Assembly (NCBI RefSeq): GCF_000495815.1
Contig: NZ_AWGE01000007.1
Coordinates: 124,001 to 188,000 of the forward strand
Source: Asticcacaulis sp. AC466
GTDB lineage: Bacteria > Pseudomonadota > Alphaproteobacteria > Caulobacterales > Caulobacteraceae
Length of the DNA stretch: 64,000 bases
Direction of reading: 5' to 3'
The position numbers and the translations under genes were made by a program. Positions 54,352 to 64,000 of the stretch are shown here, piece after piece. Under the pieces are notes generated by a model. It was not told where the DNA came from. It ran no database searches and saw nothing but the letters and a program-made list of their open reading frames with translations. Each line of letters starts with the position of its first letter. The first letter of the stretch is position 1.

Positions 54352-55899
54352 CTATTCCCACTCGATTGTGCCGGGCGGCTTGGAGGTCACGTCATAGACG
54401 ACACGGTTGACACCCCTCACCTCATTGACGATCCGGGTGGCGCAGCGACCAAGGACCGGCCAGGGAAATTCGTAGAAATCGGCCGTCATGCCGTCCGATG
54501 ACGTCACCGCGCGCAGGGCCAGCACATCTTCGTAGGTGCGCGCATCGCCCATGACACCGACCGTCTTGACCGGCAAGAGGACCGCAAATGCCTGCCAGAT
54601 GTCATTGTAAAGGCCCGCCTTGCGGATTTCATCGAGATAGATGGCGTCGGCATCCTGCAAGGTCTTCACCTTTTCCGGCGTGACTTCGCCGGGAATCCGA
54701 ATGGCCAGGCCCGGCCCTGGGAAGGGATGGCGGCCAACAAATTGCTCACTGAGCCCCAGTTCGCGACCAAGAGCGCGCACCTCGTCCTTGAACAACTCGC
54801 GCAACGGCTCGACCAGCTTCAGCTTCATATAGTCAGGCAAGCCGCCGACATTGTGGTGCGACTTGATGACCGTGGATGGCCCGCCATGCGGTGATACGCT
54901 TTCGACGACGTCCGGATAAAGCGTCCCCTGAGCCAGGAACTCCGCACCGTCGATCTTGGCGGCTTCTTCGTCGAACACATCGATGAACAGCTTGCCGATC
55001 GTCTTGCGCTTGACTTCGGGGTCGGCAACGCCCGCCAGGGCGCCCAGGAACTTATCCTGCGCCTGAACGTGGACGAGCGGAATATTGTAATGGTCGCGGA
55101 ACAGCGAGACGACCTGTTCGCCTTCATTCTTGCGCAGCAGACCGGTATCAACGAAGACGCAGGTCAGTTGTTCGCCGATGGCTTCGTGGATCAAGACGGC
55201 CGCAACCGACGAATCGACGCCGCCGGACAGACCGCAAATGACCTTACCGGTCCCGACTTGCGCCTTGATGCGTGCCACCATCTCTTCGCGGAAGGCAGCC
55301 ATCGACCAGTCGCCAGTAAAGCCGGCGATTTCGAACAGGAAGTTGCGGATCATGTCGGTGCCGCGCCGGGTGTGCACCACTTCCGGGTGGAACTGCACGG
55401 CGTAAAAACGGCGGGCTTCATCGGCAATGGCGGCGAAGGGCGCGCCTTCGGAGGTGGCAATAACGTCGAAACCTTGCGGAATGGCGGTCACGCGATCGCC
55501 ATGGCTCATCCAAACGGTTTCCTTGGCTTCTAGCCCCTTGAAGATCGGAGAGGTCTTTACGACGTCGATTTCGGCCCGGCCGAATTCGCGGTCGTGCCCG
55601 CTTTCGACCTTGCCGCCCAGCAGTTCGCACATCAGTTGCTCGCCGTAGCAGATACCGAAGACGGGTATCCCCAAGGTGAACAGTTTGGCGTCGATGCGCG
55701 GACCGGCATCAATGACGCTGTGGGGCGATCCAGACAGAATGACTGCCTTTGGACGCAGGCTGTCGATCTTGTCAGCGGCCTTGGTGAAGGGATGAATCTC
55801 GCAATAGACGCCGCATTCGCGGACGCGGCGGGCGATCAACTGGGTGACCTGCGAGCCAAAATCAATGATCAGGAGGGTTTCGTGGTGCGGCAAAGCCAT
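54352..55899 (-). CDS. guaA: GMP synthase (glutamine-hydrolysing)
   Basis: GuaA aminates XMP to GMP. The 515-residue protein has a class I amidotransferase domain with Cys84 in GICYGEQLM and His/Glu in [12 protein letters not shown]. The ATP pyrophosphatase domain has P-loop [12 protein letters not shown] near residue 230, and the C-terminal dimerisation domain ends PPGTIEWE. It is the last gene of guaB-MAPEG-rsmB-guaA and starts 3 bases after the methyltransferase stop. Confidence 0.97.
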   Translation of the reverse strand: MALPHHETLLIIDFGSQVTQLIARRVRECGVYCEIHPFTKAADKIDSLRPKAVILSGSPHSVIDAGPRIDAKLFTLGIPVFGICYGEQLMCELLGGKVESGHDREFGRAEIDVVKTSPIFKGLEAKETVWMSHGDRVTAIPQGFDVIATSEGAPFAAIADEARRFYAVQFHPEVVHTRRGTDMIRNFLFEIAGFTGDWSMAAFREEMVARIKAQVGTGKVICGLSGGVDSSVAAVLIHEAIGEQLTCVFVDTGLLRKNEGEQVVSLFRDHYNIPLVHVQAQDKFLGALAGVADPEVKRKTIGKLFIDVFDEEAAKIDGAEFLAQGTLYPDVVESVSPHGGPSTVIKSHHNVGGLPDYMKLKLVEPLRELFKDEVRALGRELGLSEQFVGRHPFPGPGLAIRIPGEVTPEKVKTLQDADAIYLDEIRKAGLYNDIWQAFAVLLPVKTVGVMGDARTYEDVLALRAVTSSDGMTADFYEFPWPVLGRCATRIVNEVRGVNRVVYDVTSKPPGTIEWE

Positions 55900-55902
55900 G
55901 TC

Positions 55903-57225
55903 TTACTGGGTCCGTGTATAGGCGGCAATAAAGAAGCCGTCGGTCTGGGTGGTATGCGGTGTCAGGGAAAGGCGGTGGCCGGTTCGGGCCAGTTTGGTGA
56001 GACGCGCGGTGTGATCAATGTATAGCCCGCCACGTTCGAGCAGGGTATGGATCGGCAGGGCGTCAAAGAAGGGATGCGCAGCTTCAAAGGCGTCGGCGGT
56101 GCGGGCGTTTTCGTCGTCCAGTACTGAGCAGGTGACATAGACCAACCGGCCGCCGATTTTGACGCATTGCGCCGCACGGTCGAGAATCTGTGTTTGAAGC
56201 GTATGCAAGGCAGAGACCTTATCTTCGCTTAGCCGATGCGCCTCTTCCGGGTGACGTCGCCACGTCCCCGAACCCGAACACGGGGCATCGACCAGAACCA
56301 GATCGGCCCCTTTCAGCACGTCAAGCTGCGCCGTATCGTCCGGGTCGAAGAAGTGCATGAAATGCGCCGATGCGCCCGCCCGCAGAAGCCGCGGCTCAAT
56401 CGCCTTCAGGCGCTTTTCAACCACGTCACAGGCATAGATCTCGCCCTTGCCGTCCATCATCTGGGCCAGGGCCAGGGTCTTGCCGCCGCCGCCGGCACAA
56501 AAGTCGACGACCTTCGCGGCCCCGGGCAGAAGTCCCGCCCCGGCGATGAAGGCCGCCAGTTGCGACCCTTCGTCCTGAATTTCGATTTGGCCGCTTTGAT
56601 AGATGTCGAGCTTGACCAGATTGGGCGGCGGTTCGGCGCTCAGACGAATGCCACACTTTGAAAACGGCGTCGGCTCCGGCGACAAACCGTCGGCTTCCAG
56701 AGCTTCGATCATCGCTTCGCGCGTCGTCTTGTTGCCGTTAACGCGCAGGTCTATGGGGGCGCGCGGCATCATCAGGGCGGTTGCTTCGACCGGCCAATCG
56801 GCACCAAACTGGGTTTCGAAACGCGATACGACAAATTGCGGCAAGCCGGTTGTCACCCAGGCCGGGGCTTCGCCCTCACCGCCTGCCAAACGTTCGCGTT
56901 CGGCCGGGCTTAAGGCCTTGGGCCCATACCCTTCGCCGCTAAACAAGACTTCGATCTCAGGGACGGACATCCCATCAACGAGCGACAGGGACGCCAGCAC
57001 AAGCGCACGTCCCGCCCCGCGTTCATCCGCCTGCATGGCCCATAGCAGGCGTTGCTTGCCACGAAGGCAGCGATAGACGCGGTCGGCTATGGCGCGGCGG
57101 TCTTTTGATCCCGCGTAACGATTAGCCTGCCCCCATTGCTTAAGCACGGCTTCGGCAGTCGCACGCGTTCCCGACAACTGATCGAGGATCTCAATAGCGG
57201 CTTGCAGACGGGCAGCAGGGGTCAA
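55903..57225 (-). CDS. RsmB/NOP2-type RNA cytosine-5 methyltransferase
   Basis: The 440-residue protein has an N-terminal helical NusB-like region (about residues 1-90), a linker, then a SAM-dependent methyltransferase. Motif I reads VVDFCAGGGGKTLALAQ, motif IV DAPCSGSGTWRRHPE and motif VI VTCSVLDDEN, giving the two family cysteines (PCSG and TCS). Members methylate C5 of rRNA cytosine. It lies between a MAPEG gene and guaA, the arrangement seen in related bacteria. Whether its target is the same as E. coli RsmB is not certain. Confidence 0.92.
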   Translation of the reverse strand: MTPAARLQAAIEILDQLSGTRATAEAVLKQWGQANRYAGSKDRRAIADRVYRCLRGKQRLLWAMQADERGAGRALVLASLSLVDGMSVPEIEVLFSGEGYGPKALSPAERERLAGGEGEAPAWVTTGLPQFVVSRFETQFGADWPVEATALMMPRAPIDLRVNGNKTTREAMIEALEADGLSPEPTPFSKCGIRLSAEPPPNLVKLDIYQSGQIEIQDEGSQLAAFIAGAGLLPGAAKVVDFCAGGGGKTLALAQMMDGKGEIYACDVVEKRLKAIEPRLLRAGASAHFMHFFDPDDTAQLDVLKGADLVLVDAPCSGSGTWRRHPEEAHRLSEDKVSALHTLQTQILDRAAQCVKIGGRLVYVTCSVLDDENARTADAFEAAHPFFDALPIHTLLERGGLYIDHTARLTKLARTGHRLSLTPHTTQTDGFFIAAYTRTQ

Positions 57226-57234
57226 GTCAGGTCC

Positions 57235-57627
57235 TTAGGTAAAAAGCGTGTACAGGCACAGGAGAATGCCAATCAGAGAAATGATCCAGGCCAATGATCG
57301 CACACCGGTTACGGCGAAGGCATAGAGCGGAATATAGGCGACACGCCCGGCCAGGTACAGCCGTGCCCCCCACATCGACAGGTCGGACGACTTTCCAGCG
57401 AATGCCAGGGCAATGACAATAACCGCAAAGAACGCAAAGGTTTCCATGAAATTGCTGAACGCCCTGTTCAGGCGTCCGGCCATCGGTCCGGTGTCAAACG
57501 GCGTATCCCGCGGGCCGGCATTCCATTGGGCGTAGCCCTTGCGCGACATGGCCGCAATGGGAGGCAACCCGACCTGAACTATGCCCAGCACGGCGGCAAG
57601 GACCAATATCCAAAGTTCATGAGTCAT
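57235..57627 (-). CDS. MAPEG family membrane protein
   Basis: The 130-residue protein has four hydrophobic segments (about residues 5-25, 57-75, 83-103 and 108-128) and the MAPEG-like core RLNRAFSNFMETFAFFAVIV and ARLYLAGRVAYIPLYAFAV. Eukaryotic members handle glutathione and eicosanoids; the bacterial function is unknown. It lies between guaB and rsmB. Confidence 0.88.
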   Translation of the reverse strand: MTHELWILVLAAVLGIVQVGLPPIAAMSRKGYAQWNAGPRDTPFDTGPMAGRLNRAFSNFMETFAFFAVIVIALAFAGKSSDLSMWGARLYLAGRVAYIPLYAFAVTGVRSLAWIISLIGILLCLYTLFT

Positions 57628-57663
57628 GTTGCGTCTCCCTTCAGCTACCGGTCCATGCGGGCC

Positions 57664-59166
<1,503 letters not shown>

Positions 59167-59216
59167 CTACGTAAAGGCCTTCAAGGAAAATATTTGTTTC
59201 AAAGGTCATGCCGCGA

Positions 59217-59561
59217 TCACGCTTGCCCGCCCGACGTCGCTTTCAAGCCAACAATCGCGCATAAAAGCATGATGAGAAAGACGATACGTAGCGGCGTCAC
59301 CGCCTCGTGGAAGACAAATATGCCAAGAATGGCCGCGCCCAGGGCACCTATACCGACCCAGACGGCATAGGCGGTGCCGATCGGTAGAGTTTCCACCGCC
59401 TTGGCAAGTAGAAACATGCTAAGCGCCAAGGTGACGAGGGTGAATATGGAGGCGACGGGCTTGGTAAAGCCCTGGCTGTACTTAAGACCTATAGCCCAGC
59501 AGACTTCGAACAGTCCGGCGGCGATGAGACATACCCATGGTAAAGGCAGAAATGACGACAT
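59217..59561 (-). CDS. gdx: Gdx-type SMR exporter (guanidinium exporter)
   Basis: The 114-residue protein has four membrane helices. The SMR glutamate is Glu19 in AAGLFEVCWAIGLKYSQGF, and LPIGTAYAVWVGIGALGAAI follows. WAIGLKYSQGF and the GAAILGI region fit the Gdx (formerly SugE) branch, which exports guanidinium in exchange for protons, rather than the EmrE/QacE multidrug branch. A guanidine-III riboswitch lies immediately upstream and independently supports guanidine as substrate. The ATG at 59561 has a weak AAGAG binding site. Confidence 0.9.
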   Translation of the reverse strand: MSSFLPLPWVCLIAAGLFEVCWAIGLKYSQGFTKPVASIFTLVTLALSMFLLAKAVETLPIGTAYAVWVGIGALGAAILGIFVFHEAVTPLRIVFLIMLLCAIVGLKATSGGQA

Positions 59562-59595
59562 TGTGATCACGCTCTTTTGTTGCAAAAACAAACAA

Positions 59596-59637
59596 GCGTC
59601 GTCTTGTCTTAACCGGGTACGGCGCGTCTCGTCCGGG
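59596..59637 (-). ncRNA. Guanidine-III (ykkC-III) riboswitch
   Basis: The minus-strand sequence matches the ykkC-III aptamer base for base at the core. CCGGACGAG at the 5' end is followed by GCGCCGTACCCGG, then GACAAGACG. The 5' CCGG pairs with CCGG of the loop to form the pseudoknot, and GCGCCGT pairs with ACGACGC to form P2 with one C-A mismatch. It lies 34 bases upstream of the Gdx-type exporter ATG. The class binds guanidine and turns on guanidine exporters. The switching mechanism is not certain: there is no strong terminator downstream, and the spacing to the ribosome binding site suggests translational control. Confidence 0.88.
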
Positions 59638-59644
59638 CATGGAG

Positions 59645-59673
59645 AAGGTAACAGCTCGATATCGTAAAGCCAA
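59645..59673 (-). promoter_or_regulatory. Candidate promoter of the riboswitch-gdx transcript
   Basis: On the minus strand TTGGCT (59673-59668) and TACCTT (59650-59645) are 17 bases apart. A start 7-8 bases downstream would fall at 59637-59638, exactly the first base of the riboswitch. The element match is moderate but the position is very suggestive. Confidence 0.5.
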
Positions 59674-59885
59674 GAAAAATAGCCTCCAGCAGCCTCTAGA
59701 AAATGGGGCGCCCTGCCGTCACCTGCATATAAAACGGGCCCAAAATGTCAGACGCCGAGAGAGAGGCGACCGGGCCGCCAGCCCTCTACCTTATAGATTT
59801 AGTAACCATCGAAGCGCTCCATTGATGGTTGTGCAATGTTTGAGGAGGCTGTAAACGGCCCTCAAGGTCGCCTCAGGGTAGAATA

Positions 59886-61022
59886 ATGGACAGGCTTTTA
59901 CATTTCGGACCGAACGTACTGCGTATTTTACTAGTCGAAGACTCCCGGCCTGAAGCACTCTATATCGAACGCACGCTTTTGCAGGCGACGCCCTCCGCCT
60001 ATCGTATCAAACGGGTAGCCGATATCACCTCGGCAAAACAGGCACTGGAAACCGGCGACTTTGACGTCGTTCTGCTGGATCTTGGGTTGCCGGACGCAAT
60101 CGGCTTTAGCGGTTTGCAGGCGCTGCAAGCTCTTGCGCCCAAGGTGCCCGTGGTTATTCTGACTGGCAGCGACGACCGGGCAACAGAGTTGAGCGCCATG
60201 GAAAACGGGGCACAAGACTATCTGCTTAAGGACCGCGCCAGCGTCTCCGCTTTAAACCGGTCGATGCGCCACGCCATTCAGCGCAAGCAGATCGAAAACA
60301 TGAAAAGCGAGTTTATTTCGCTGGTCAGCCATGAATTGCGTACGCCCGTCACCGCCATCCACGCCGCACTGGGCCTCATCTCCGGCGATTTGTCCCATAC
60401 CTTACCCGAGCCGGTCACTCATCTCGTAAACATCGCCAATCGTAACAGCGAAAGATTGATCCGGCTCATCAACGACATCCTGGATATCGACAAAATCGAT
60501 TCCGCCCATATGTACTTCGATATACGGCCGGACGCGTTGATGCCTATAGTCGAGCAGTCCATTGAAGCCAATGCCGTCTATGCCCTCAAATACGGCGTCA
60601 GCATAGTCATGGCGCCGTCTGATGTCTCCGCCGACACGTTTGTCAACGTCGACTCAAAGCGCCTGGGTCAGGTCATGGCGAACCTGTTATCTAATGCAGC
60701 GAAATTTTCCCCCGCAGGCAGCACCGTTACCGTCTCTGTCGCCGAAATGCCTACCGGGGCGATACGCATCAGCGTTGCTGACCAAGGTCCGGGCATTCGC
60801 GAAGATTTCCGGCGGCGAATTTTCGGCAAGTTCTCACAGGCCGATGACGCCCTCACCCGCACCAAACAAGGAGCCGGCCTCGGGCTCTATATTTGCAGGC
60901 AAATCCTCGAACATATGAACGGCACGATCGGCTACGATTGCGCGCCTGGTGGCGGCACCACATTCTGGGTCGAATTACCCGTCGAAACGATCCCCGCCTT
61001 TTCCGAAGCGCGCGCCTCATGA
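59886..61022 (+). CDS. REC-histidine kinase (receiver fused to kinase core)
   Basis: The 378-residue soluble protein starts with a receiver domain (ILLVEDSRPEAL, phosphoacceptor Asp65 in VVLLDLGLPD, and Lys in YLLKDRA). It continues with a HisKA domain (EFISLVSHELRTPV, His149) and a HATPase domain with N box NLLSNAAKFSPAG, G1 VADQGPGIREDF and G2 GAGLGLYICRQI. There is no sensor or membrane region, so it likely receives phosphate on its receiver to control its own kinase. It starts a four-gene cluster; the next gene overlaps its stop. Confidence 0.93.
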   Translation: MDRLLHFGPNVLRILLVEDSRPEALYIERTLLQATPSAYRIKRVADITSAKQALETGDFDVVLLDLGLPDAIGFSGLQALQALAPKVPVVILTGSDDRATELSAMENGAQDYLLKDRASVSALNRSMRHAIQRKQIENMKSEFISLVSHELRTPVTAIHAALGLISGDLSHTLPEPVTHLVNIANRNSERLIRLINDILDIDKIDSAHMYFDIRPDALMPIVEQSIEANAVYALKYGVSIVMAPSDVSADTFVNVDSKRLGQVMANLLSNAAKFSPAGSTVTVSVAEMPTGAIRISVADQGPGIREDFRRRIFGKFSQADDALTRTKQGAGLGLYICRQILEHMNGTIGYDCAPGGGTTFWVELPVETIPAFSEARAS

Positions 61023-61417
61023 GTCCGCCACTGAAGCGCATTCTTTGTATTGACGATGAACGCGATATTCTCGATGTGACCCAGATGTGCCTGGAGCGTA
61101 TTGGCGGATATGAGGTCTTCTGCTGCGAAGGCGGTCAGGACGCTGTGGCGCAGGCGGAAGCGACAATGCCAGACCTGATCATGTTGGATGTTATGATGCC
61201 GGGACAAACCGGCCCCGATGTCTTCGCGGCCTTGCGCAAGGTCTCCAGGTTGAAGGGCATCCCTGTCATTTTTATGACAGCGCGCGTCCAATCCGCTGAA
61301 ATCAAGACCTACCTTAAACAAGGGGTGACATCCGTCATCGCCAAGCCGTTTGACGCCATGACGCTGGCGGCGGACGTTCAAAACGCCTGGGAGTCGTTCC
61401 ATGCAGCAAAGAGCTGA
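61019..61417 (+). CDS. Single-domain response regulator of the phosphorelay cluster
   Basis: This 132-residue receiver has ILCIDDERDILDV, phosphoacceptor Asp57 in LIMLDVMMPGQTGPD, Thr in FMTARV and Lys in VIAKPFDAMT. Start ATG overlaps the kinase stop as ATGA, and its end overlaps the next gene by 17 bases. It is probably an intermediate between the kinase and the Hpt-REC protein. Confidence 0.92.
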   Translation: MSPPLKRILCIDDERDILDVTQMCLERIGGYEVFCCEGGQDAVAQAEATMPDLIMLDVMMPGQTGPDVFAALRKVSRLKGIPVIFMTARVQSAEIKTYLKQGVTSVIAKPFDAMTLAADVQNAWESFHAAKS

Positions 61418-62207
61418 GAGCCGTATGCCGACAGAGCTGGATGCGCACATGCATACGCTGCGAAAAAGGTATCTGGAAACGATGTCAAATCTCCTGACGA
61501 CGGTGGAGGCCGCCTTGCGCCATTGCGAGGACGGCAGCCTGGACGCGGACGGTCGTGTGGCGTTAGGCAACGTCGCGCATCGGTTGTCCGGCACCGGAAA
61601 AACCTACGGTTTTCCGCGCATCTCCGCCAGTGCCAGAGAAATCGATGTCCGCCTAAAAGAGCGACCGGACATGCCGGCCCGCGAGCTGATGGAACTTATC
61701 TATTCGCTGGTGGTTGCGTGTCGCAACGCCCTGGGCCGAGATGAAATTCGTGGCGTTTCGGCACAGCGAGTGTCCTTCGGTCGCCGGCCGCCGTCGGTCG
61801 CCACCACGCCGCAACAGGATGTCCCCAACCGGCCGGTGATGCTGGTTGTTGATGATGACCCCGACATGCGTGACTTGTTCACAGGTCTGTTCAGCCATGA
61901 GGCGCGTGTTCTGACCGCAGTTAACAGCGATGAAGCGCTGGTCATGATGCGCCGCCACAACCCCTCTCTCGTCTTGCTCGACGATATAATGCCCGGCGCC
62001 ATAACCGGCCTGAAATTCCTTGAAACGCTCCAGACGTCGGGAGAATTTCGTGGCACGCCAATTGTCATGATCACTGCCAGCGACGCGCCTGAAAATATTG
62101 AGCGGGGCATGAATGCCGGTGCTGCCGGCTATATAACCAAACCGTTTGACGTAGCGGACGCGACTGAGAAAGTGCGCCGATTTCTGAAGGCGGTCTCACA
62201 GCCTTAG
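61401..62207 (+). CDS. Hpt-REC hybrid phosphotransfer protein
   Basis: The 268-residue protein has an N-terminal Hpt domain (about residues 25-115) with the motif ALGNVAHRLSGTGKTYGF and phosphoacceptor His60. A linker rich in Pro/Gln/Arg follows at about residues 117-143, then a receiver with VVDDDPDMRDLF, Asp194 in VLLDDIMPGA, ITAS and Lys in YITKPFDV. The two domains together suggest a relay step in both directions. It overlaps the upstream receiver gene by 17 bases. Confidence 0.88.
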   Translation: MQQRAESRMPTELDAHMHTLRKRYLETMSNLLTTVEAALRHCEDGSLDADGRVALGNVAHRLSGTGKTYGFPRISASAREIDVRLKERPDMPARELMELIYSLVVACRNALGRDEIRGVSAQRVSFGRRPPSVATTPQQDVPNRPVMLVVDDDPDMRDLFTGLFSHEARVLTAVNSDEALVMMRRHNPSLVLLDDIMPGAITGLKFLETLQTSGEFRGTPIVMITASDAPENIERGMNAGAAGYITKPFDVADATEKVRRFLKAVSQP

Positions 62208-62316
62208 ACCAACCCTTAAACCCAGACCATTCATGAAATAGTAAGGTCTGATTTATTATATAACACCGTTATGTTCGGCAGCGTATTTTGCCTTATTAAC
62301 GCTTTTCGAAGGTGAC

Positions 62317-62775
62317 ATGGCGATGCAGCAAATTAAGCCGCGCCGTAAATCTATCCTGATCGTGGATGACGACAGTATGGTCACGGATTTCGCTCATCTG
62401 GTTCTTGGAAGCCTGGGATACACTATAAACATCGCCAATGACGGCCTTCGCGGCCTTGCGTACATTGTCAAATATAAGCCGGATGGCATTCTGCTGGACC
62501 TGAACATGCCCAATGTGGACGGTTTTCAGTTCCTGTCCCTGCGAAATCGCATTCCAGAAGCTGCCCAAACGCCCGTTATTGTAATGTCGGCGAGTCATGG
62601 CAGAGACGATGTCCAGAAGGCCCTCAAACTTGGCGCTGATGACTATATCGTAAAGCCCATTACCGAACTGTCGCTTGCGCGGCGTCTTGAGCGATTCGTC
62701 CCAAGCCCGCACTACGCCCCCGAACAACCGTCACAGGTCAAATGGGAGAATGTGGCCACAAAGTCGCTGCTCTAA
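62317..62775 (+). CDS. Single-domain response regulator
   Basis: This 152-residue receiver has ILIVDDDSMVTDF, phosphoacceptor Asp61 in ILLDLNMPNVDGF, Ser in IVMSASHG and Lys in YIVKPITE. The C-terminal tail after residue 125 has no known domain. It lies 109 bases after the Hpt-REC gene on the same strand, probably part of the same signalling group. The ATG at 62317 follows GAAGGTGAC. Confidence 0.9.
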   Translation: MAMQQIKPRRKSILIVDDDSMVTDFAHLVLGSLGYTINIANDGLRGLAYIVKYKPDGILLDLNMPNVDGFQFLSLRNRIPEAAQTPVIVMSASHGRDDVQKALKLGADDYIVKPITELSLARRLERFVPSPHYAPEQPSQVKWENVATKSLL

Positions 62776-62796
62776 ACGCGATCTGGCCTTTCCAGC

Positions 62797-63132
62797 CTAC
62801 GAAATTTTTTCCGCCTTGGTGATGTTCTTGTACATAGAAAACATCGGAATGCGGAACCCGTAATAGCTGATGCGGAAACGGCCCGTCTGGATCAGCTTGC
62901 CCTGGATGTCGGAAGAATTGAATTTCAGATAGGCCGGGCTGTCGACATTCTTGTAGGTTTCGTCGGTAGTGAAGACAAGATAGACGTCTTTCACCTGTCC
63001 GTGGTCCTTCATGACTTTATGATCGACGCCAGTCACCACAACGTCCTTAGAGCCATGCGTCCAGTAGGGAACGGTCCAGATCGCCAGAAAAACCAGCACA
63101 ACGACGATAACGGCGGCAAGCAGCTTCTTCAT
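62797..63132 (-). CDS. Small membrane-anchored protein, DUF1523-like
   Basis: The 111-residue protein has one N-terminal membrane helix (about residues 4-24), then a small extracytoplasmic domain with KNVDSPAYLKFNSSDIQGKL, and YYGFRIPMFSMYKNI. The NSSD and YGWRIP-like patterns resemble DUF1523-type proteins, but the match is not strong. Function is unknown. It is convergent with the last receiver gene. Confidence 0.65.
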   Translation of the reverse strand: MKKLLAAVIVVVLVFLAIWTVPYWTHGSKDVVVTGVDHKVMKDHGQVKDVYLVFTTDETYKNVDSPAYLKFNSSDIQGKLIQTGRFRISYYGFRIPMFSMYKNITKAEKIS

Positions 63133-63202
63133 GCACCCTCCAGGTTGGTTGCAATCCTAATCCTGTCGGTACATTGCGACAACCAAATTATCAGCCCCGG
63201 TA

Positions 63203-63922
63203 TTATGAGCCTCTGAAATTTTGGGCGACAATATAGATTTCCGTAGAACCGGCGCGGCTGGACTTCGGCTTGAAATGCTTCACCGTATCGAAGGTGTGCT
63301 TTAGTTTAAGAAGCAATTGCTCGGTTTCGCCGCCCTGAAACGCCTTGGCGACAAACGTGCCGCCGGGCTTCAGGTTATCGAGCGCGAAATCCCCAGCCAT
63401 TTCAAGAAGGCCCATAATCTTCAGGTGGTCAGTCTGCTTATGTCCCACTGTGTTGTGAGCCAGATCCGACAAGACGACATCAGGCTTTCCACCCATCATC
63501 TCCATCAGACGCAACCCGATGGCGGGGTCGGTGAAATCCGCCTCGATCATCTCGGCGCCCGCGATCGGGTCAACCGGCAACAAATCGACGCCGACGACAT
63601 GGGAGGCGCCGCGTTTGATAGCAACCTGTACCCAACCGCCTGGCGCGCAGCCCAGATCGACCACGCGCACACCTTTGCGCAGGAAATGGAATCGCTCGTC
63701 CAATTCGATCAGCTTGAAGGCGGCGCGCGACCGCCATCCTTCGGCCTTGGCCTTTTGGACGTATGGATCATTCAGTTGCCGCTCCAGCCACTTCGCCGAA
63801 GACTGGGTGCGAAAGCGCGCCGTCTTGACCGCCGTGTGCCCCTTGGCCCGGCCAGACAGATTACCGCCTTCAGGCGGCTTGACCATGCGGCGGCGGGGTT
63901 CATCTTGGGTATCGTCATTCAT
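63203..63922 (-). CDS. rlmE: 23S rRNA (uridine-2'-O)-methyltransferase RlmE
   Basis: RlmE (FtsJ/RrmJ) methylates a uridine in the 23S A loop. The 239-residue protein has a basic N-terminal lead, then WRSRAAFKLIELDERFHFL with the first catalytic Lys, SAM motif VVDLGCAPGGWVQVA, Asp in VVLSDLAHNTVGHKQTDH, Lys in FVAKAFQGGE, and Glu in STEIYIVAQ. These form the K-D-K-E tetrad. The N-terminal extension is longer than in E. coli. A partner ppx-type gene, if present, would lie outside the window. Confidence 0.95.
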   Translation of the reverse strand: MNDDTQDEPRRRMVKPPEGGNLSGRAKGHTAVKTARFRTQSSAKWLERQLNDPYVQKAKAEGWRSRAAFKLIELDERFHFLRKGVRVVDLGCAPGGWVQVAIKRGASHVVGVDLLPVDPIAGAEMIEADFTDPAIGLRLMEMMGGKPDVVLSDLAHNTVGHKQTDHLKIMGLLEMAGDFALDNLKPGGTFVAKAFQGGETEQLLLKLKHTFDTVKHFKPKSSRAGSTEIYIVAQNFRGS

Positions 63923-64000
63923 GACGGGCTCTATACTTGGTTTTACCGGATTTGCGGAAACTATTTTTTTCTTACGCGCGTCACTGCTATGAGGCAGTGA

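Noticed and set aside
59217-59561. EmrE/QacE-type multidrug exporter as the identity of the SMR gene
   Set aside because: The WAIGLKYSQGF segment and the upstream guanidine-III riboswitch both point to the Gdx branch.
59562-59640. Guanidine-I or guanidine-II aptamer
   Set aside because: The conserved cores of those classes are not present; the sequence fits guanidine-III.

Overview
The window reads as chromosome of an alphaproteobacterium, most likely a Caulobacteraceae member close to Asticcacaulis. This is inference from gene order and protein character: an alphaproteobacterial lptF-lptG-lptD-surA-pdxA-rsmA run, a fabD-fabG-acpP-fabF-mltG-yicC-gmk run, a guaB-MAPEG-rsmB-guaA run and a large TonB-dependent receptor. 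GC content is moderate. Genes are dense, often overlapping by 1 to 4 bases, and I see no transposase, prophage, CRISPR array, rRNA or tRNA.

Layout. 0-5 kb: exopolyphosphatase, RNase D, purM-purN and ndk. 5-11 kb: a YheS-type ABC-F ATPase, a sensorless histidine kinase with an Rcp1-type receiver, and a pepA-holC-lipoprotein operon. 11-19 kb: LPS export (lptF, lptG, lptD), the periplasmic chaperone surA, pdxA and rsmA. 19-25 kb (minus strand): fatty-acid synthesis, then mltG, yicC and gmk. 25-33 kb: a Tat-exported S9 peptidase, a secreted peroxiredoxin, rpsF-rpsR-rplI, a cold-shock protein and a TonB receptor. 33-40.5 kb: dnaB, radA, cvpA, purF, an SDR and a lysine 6-aminotransferase-like gene. 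40.5-46.6 kb (minus strand): a yfgM-like gene, bamB, a LolC-type permease, der and panB. 46.6-54.3 kb is the most accessory-like part: an ECF sigma cassette, a YqjI-type PadR repressor with a ferric-reductase-type flavoprotein, an ArsC-like protein, small proteins, an esterase, an IclR regulator, an alpha/beta hydrolase and a lone receiver. 54.3-59.6 kb (minus strand): guaB-MAPEG-rsmB-guaA and a Gdx-type SMR exporter. 59.9-62.8 kb: a four-gene phosphorelay cluster. 62.8-64 kb: a small membrane-anchored protein and rlmE.

Most of the window is housekeeping: purine synthesis (purM, purN, purF, guaA, guaB, ndk, gmk), envelope biogenesis (Lpt, Bam, Lol, MltG, SurA) and replication and translation. 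The clearest non-coding discovery is a guanidine-III (ykkC-III) riboswitch directly upstream of the Gdx-type exporter, with a promoter-like sequence placed so that transcription would start at the first base of the aptamer. Other points worth a second look are the tandem PadR/ferric-reductase pair with repeated GATATATC sites, the REC-kinase/REC/Hpt-REC/REC cluster, the sensorless phytochrome-like kinase core, a LolC-type gene between bamB and der, and a PurF that keeps its propeptide but lacks the iron-sulfur cysteines. I found no convincing wholly new system.
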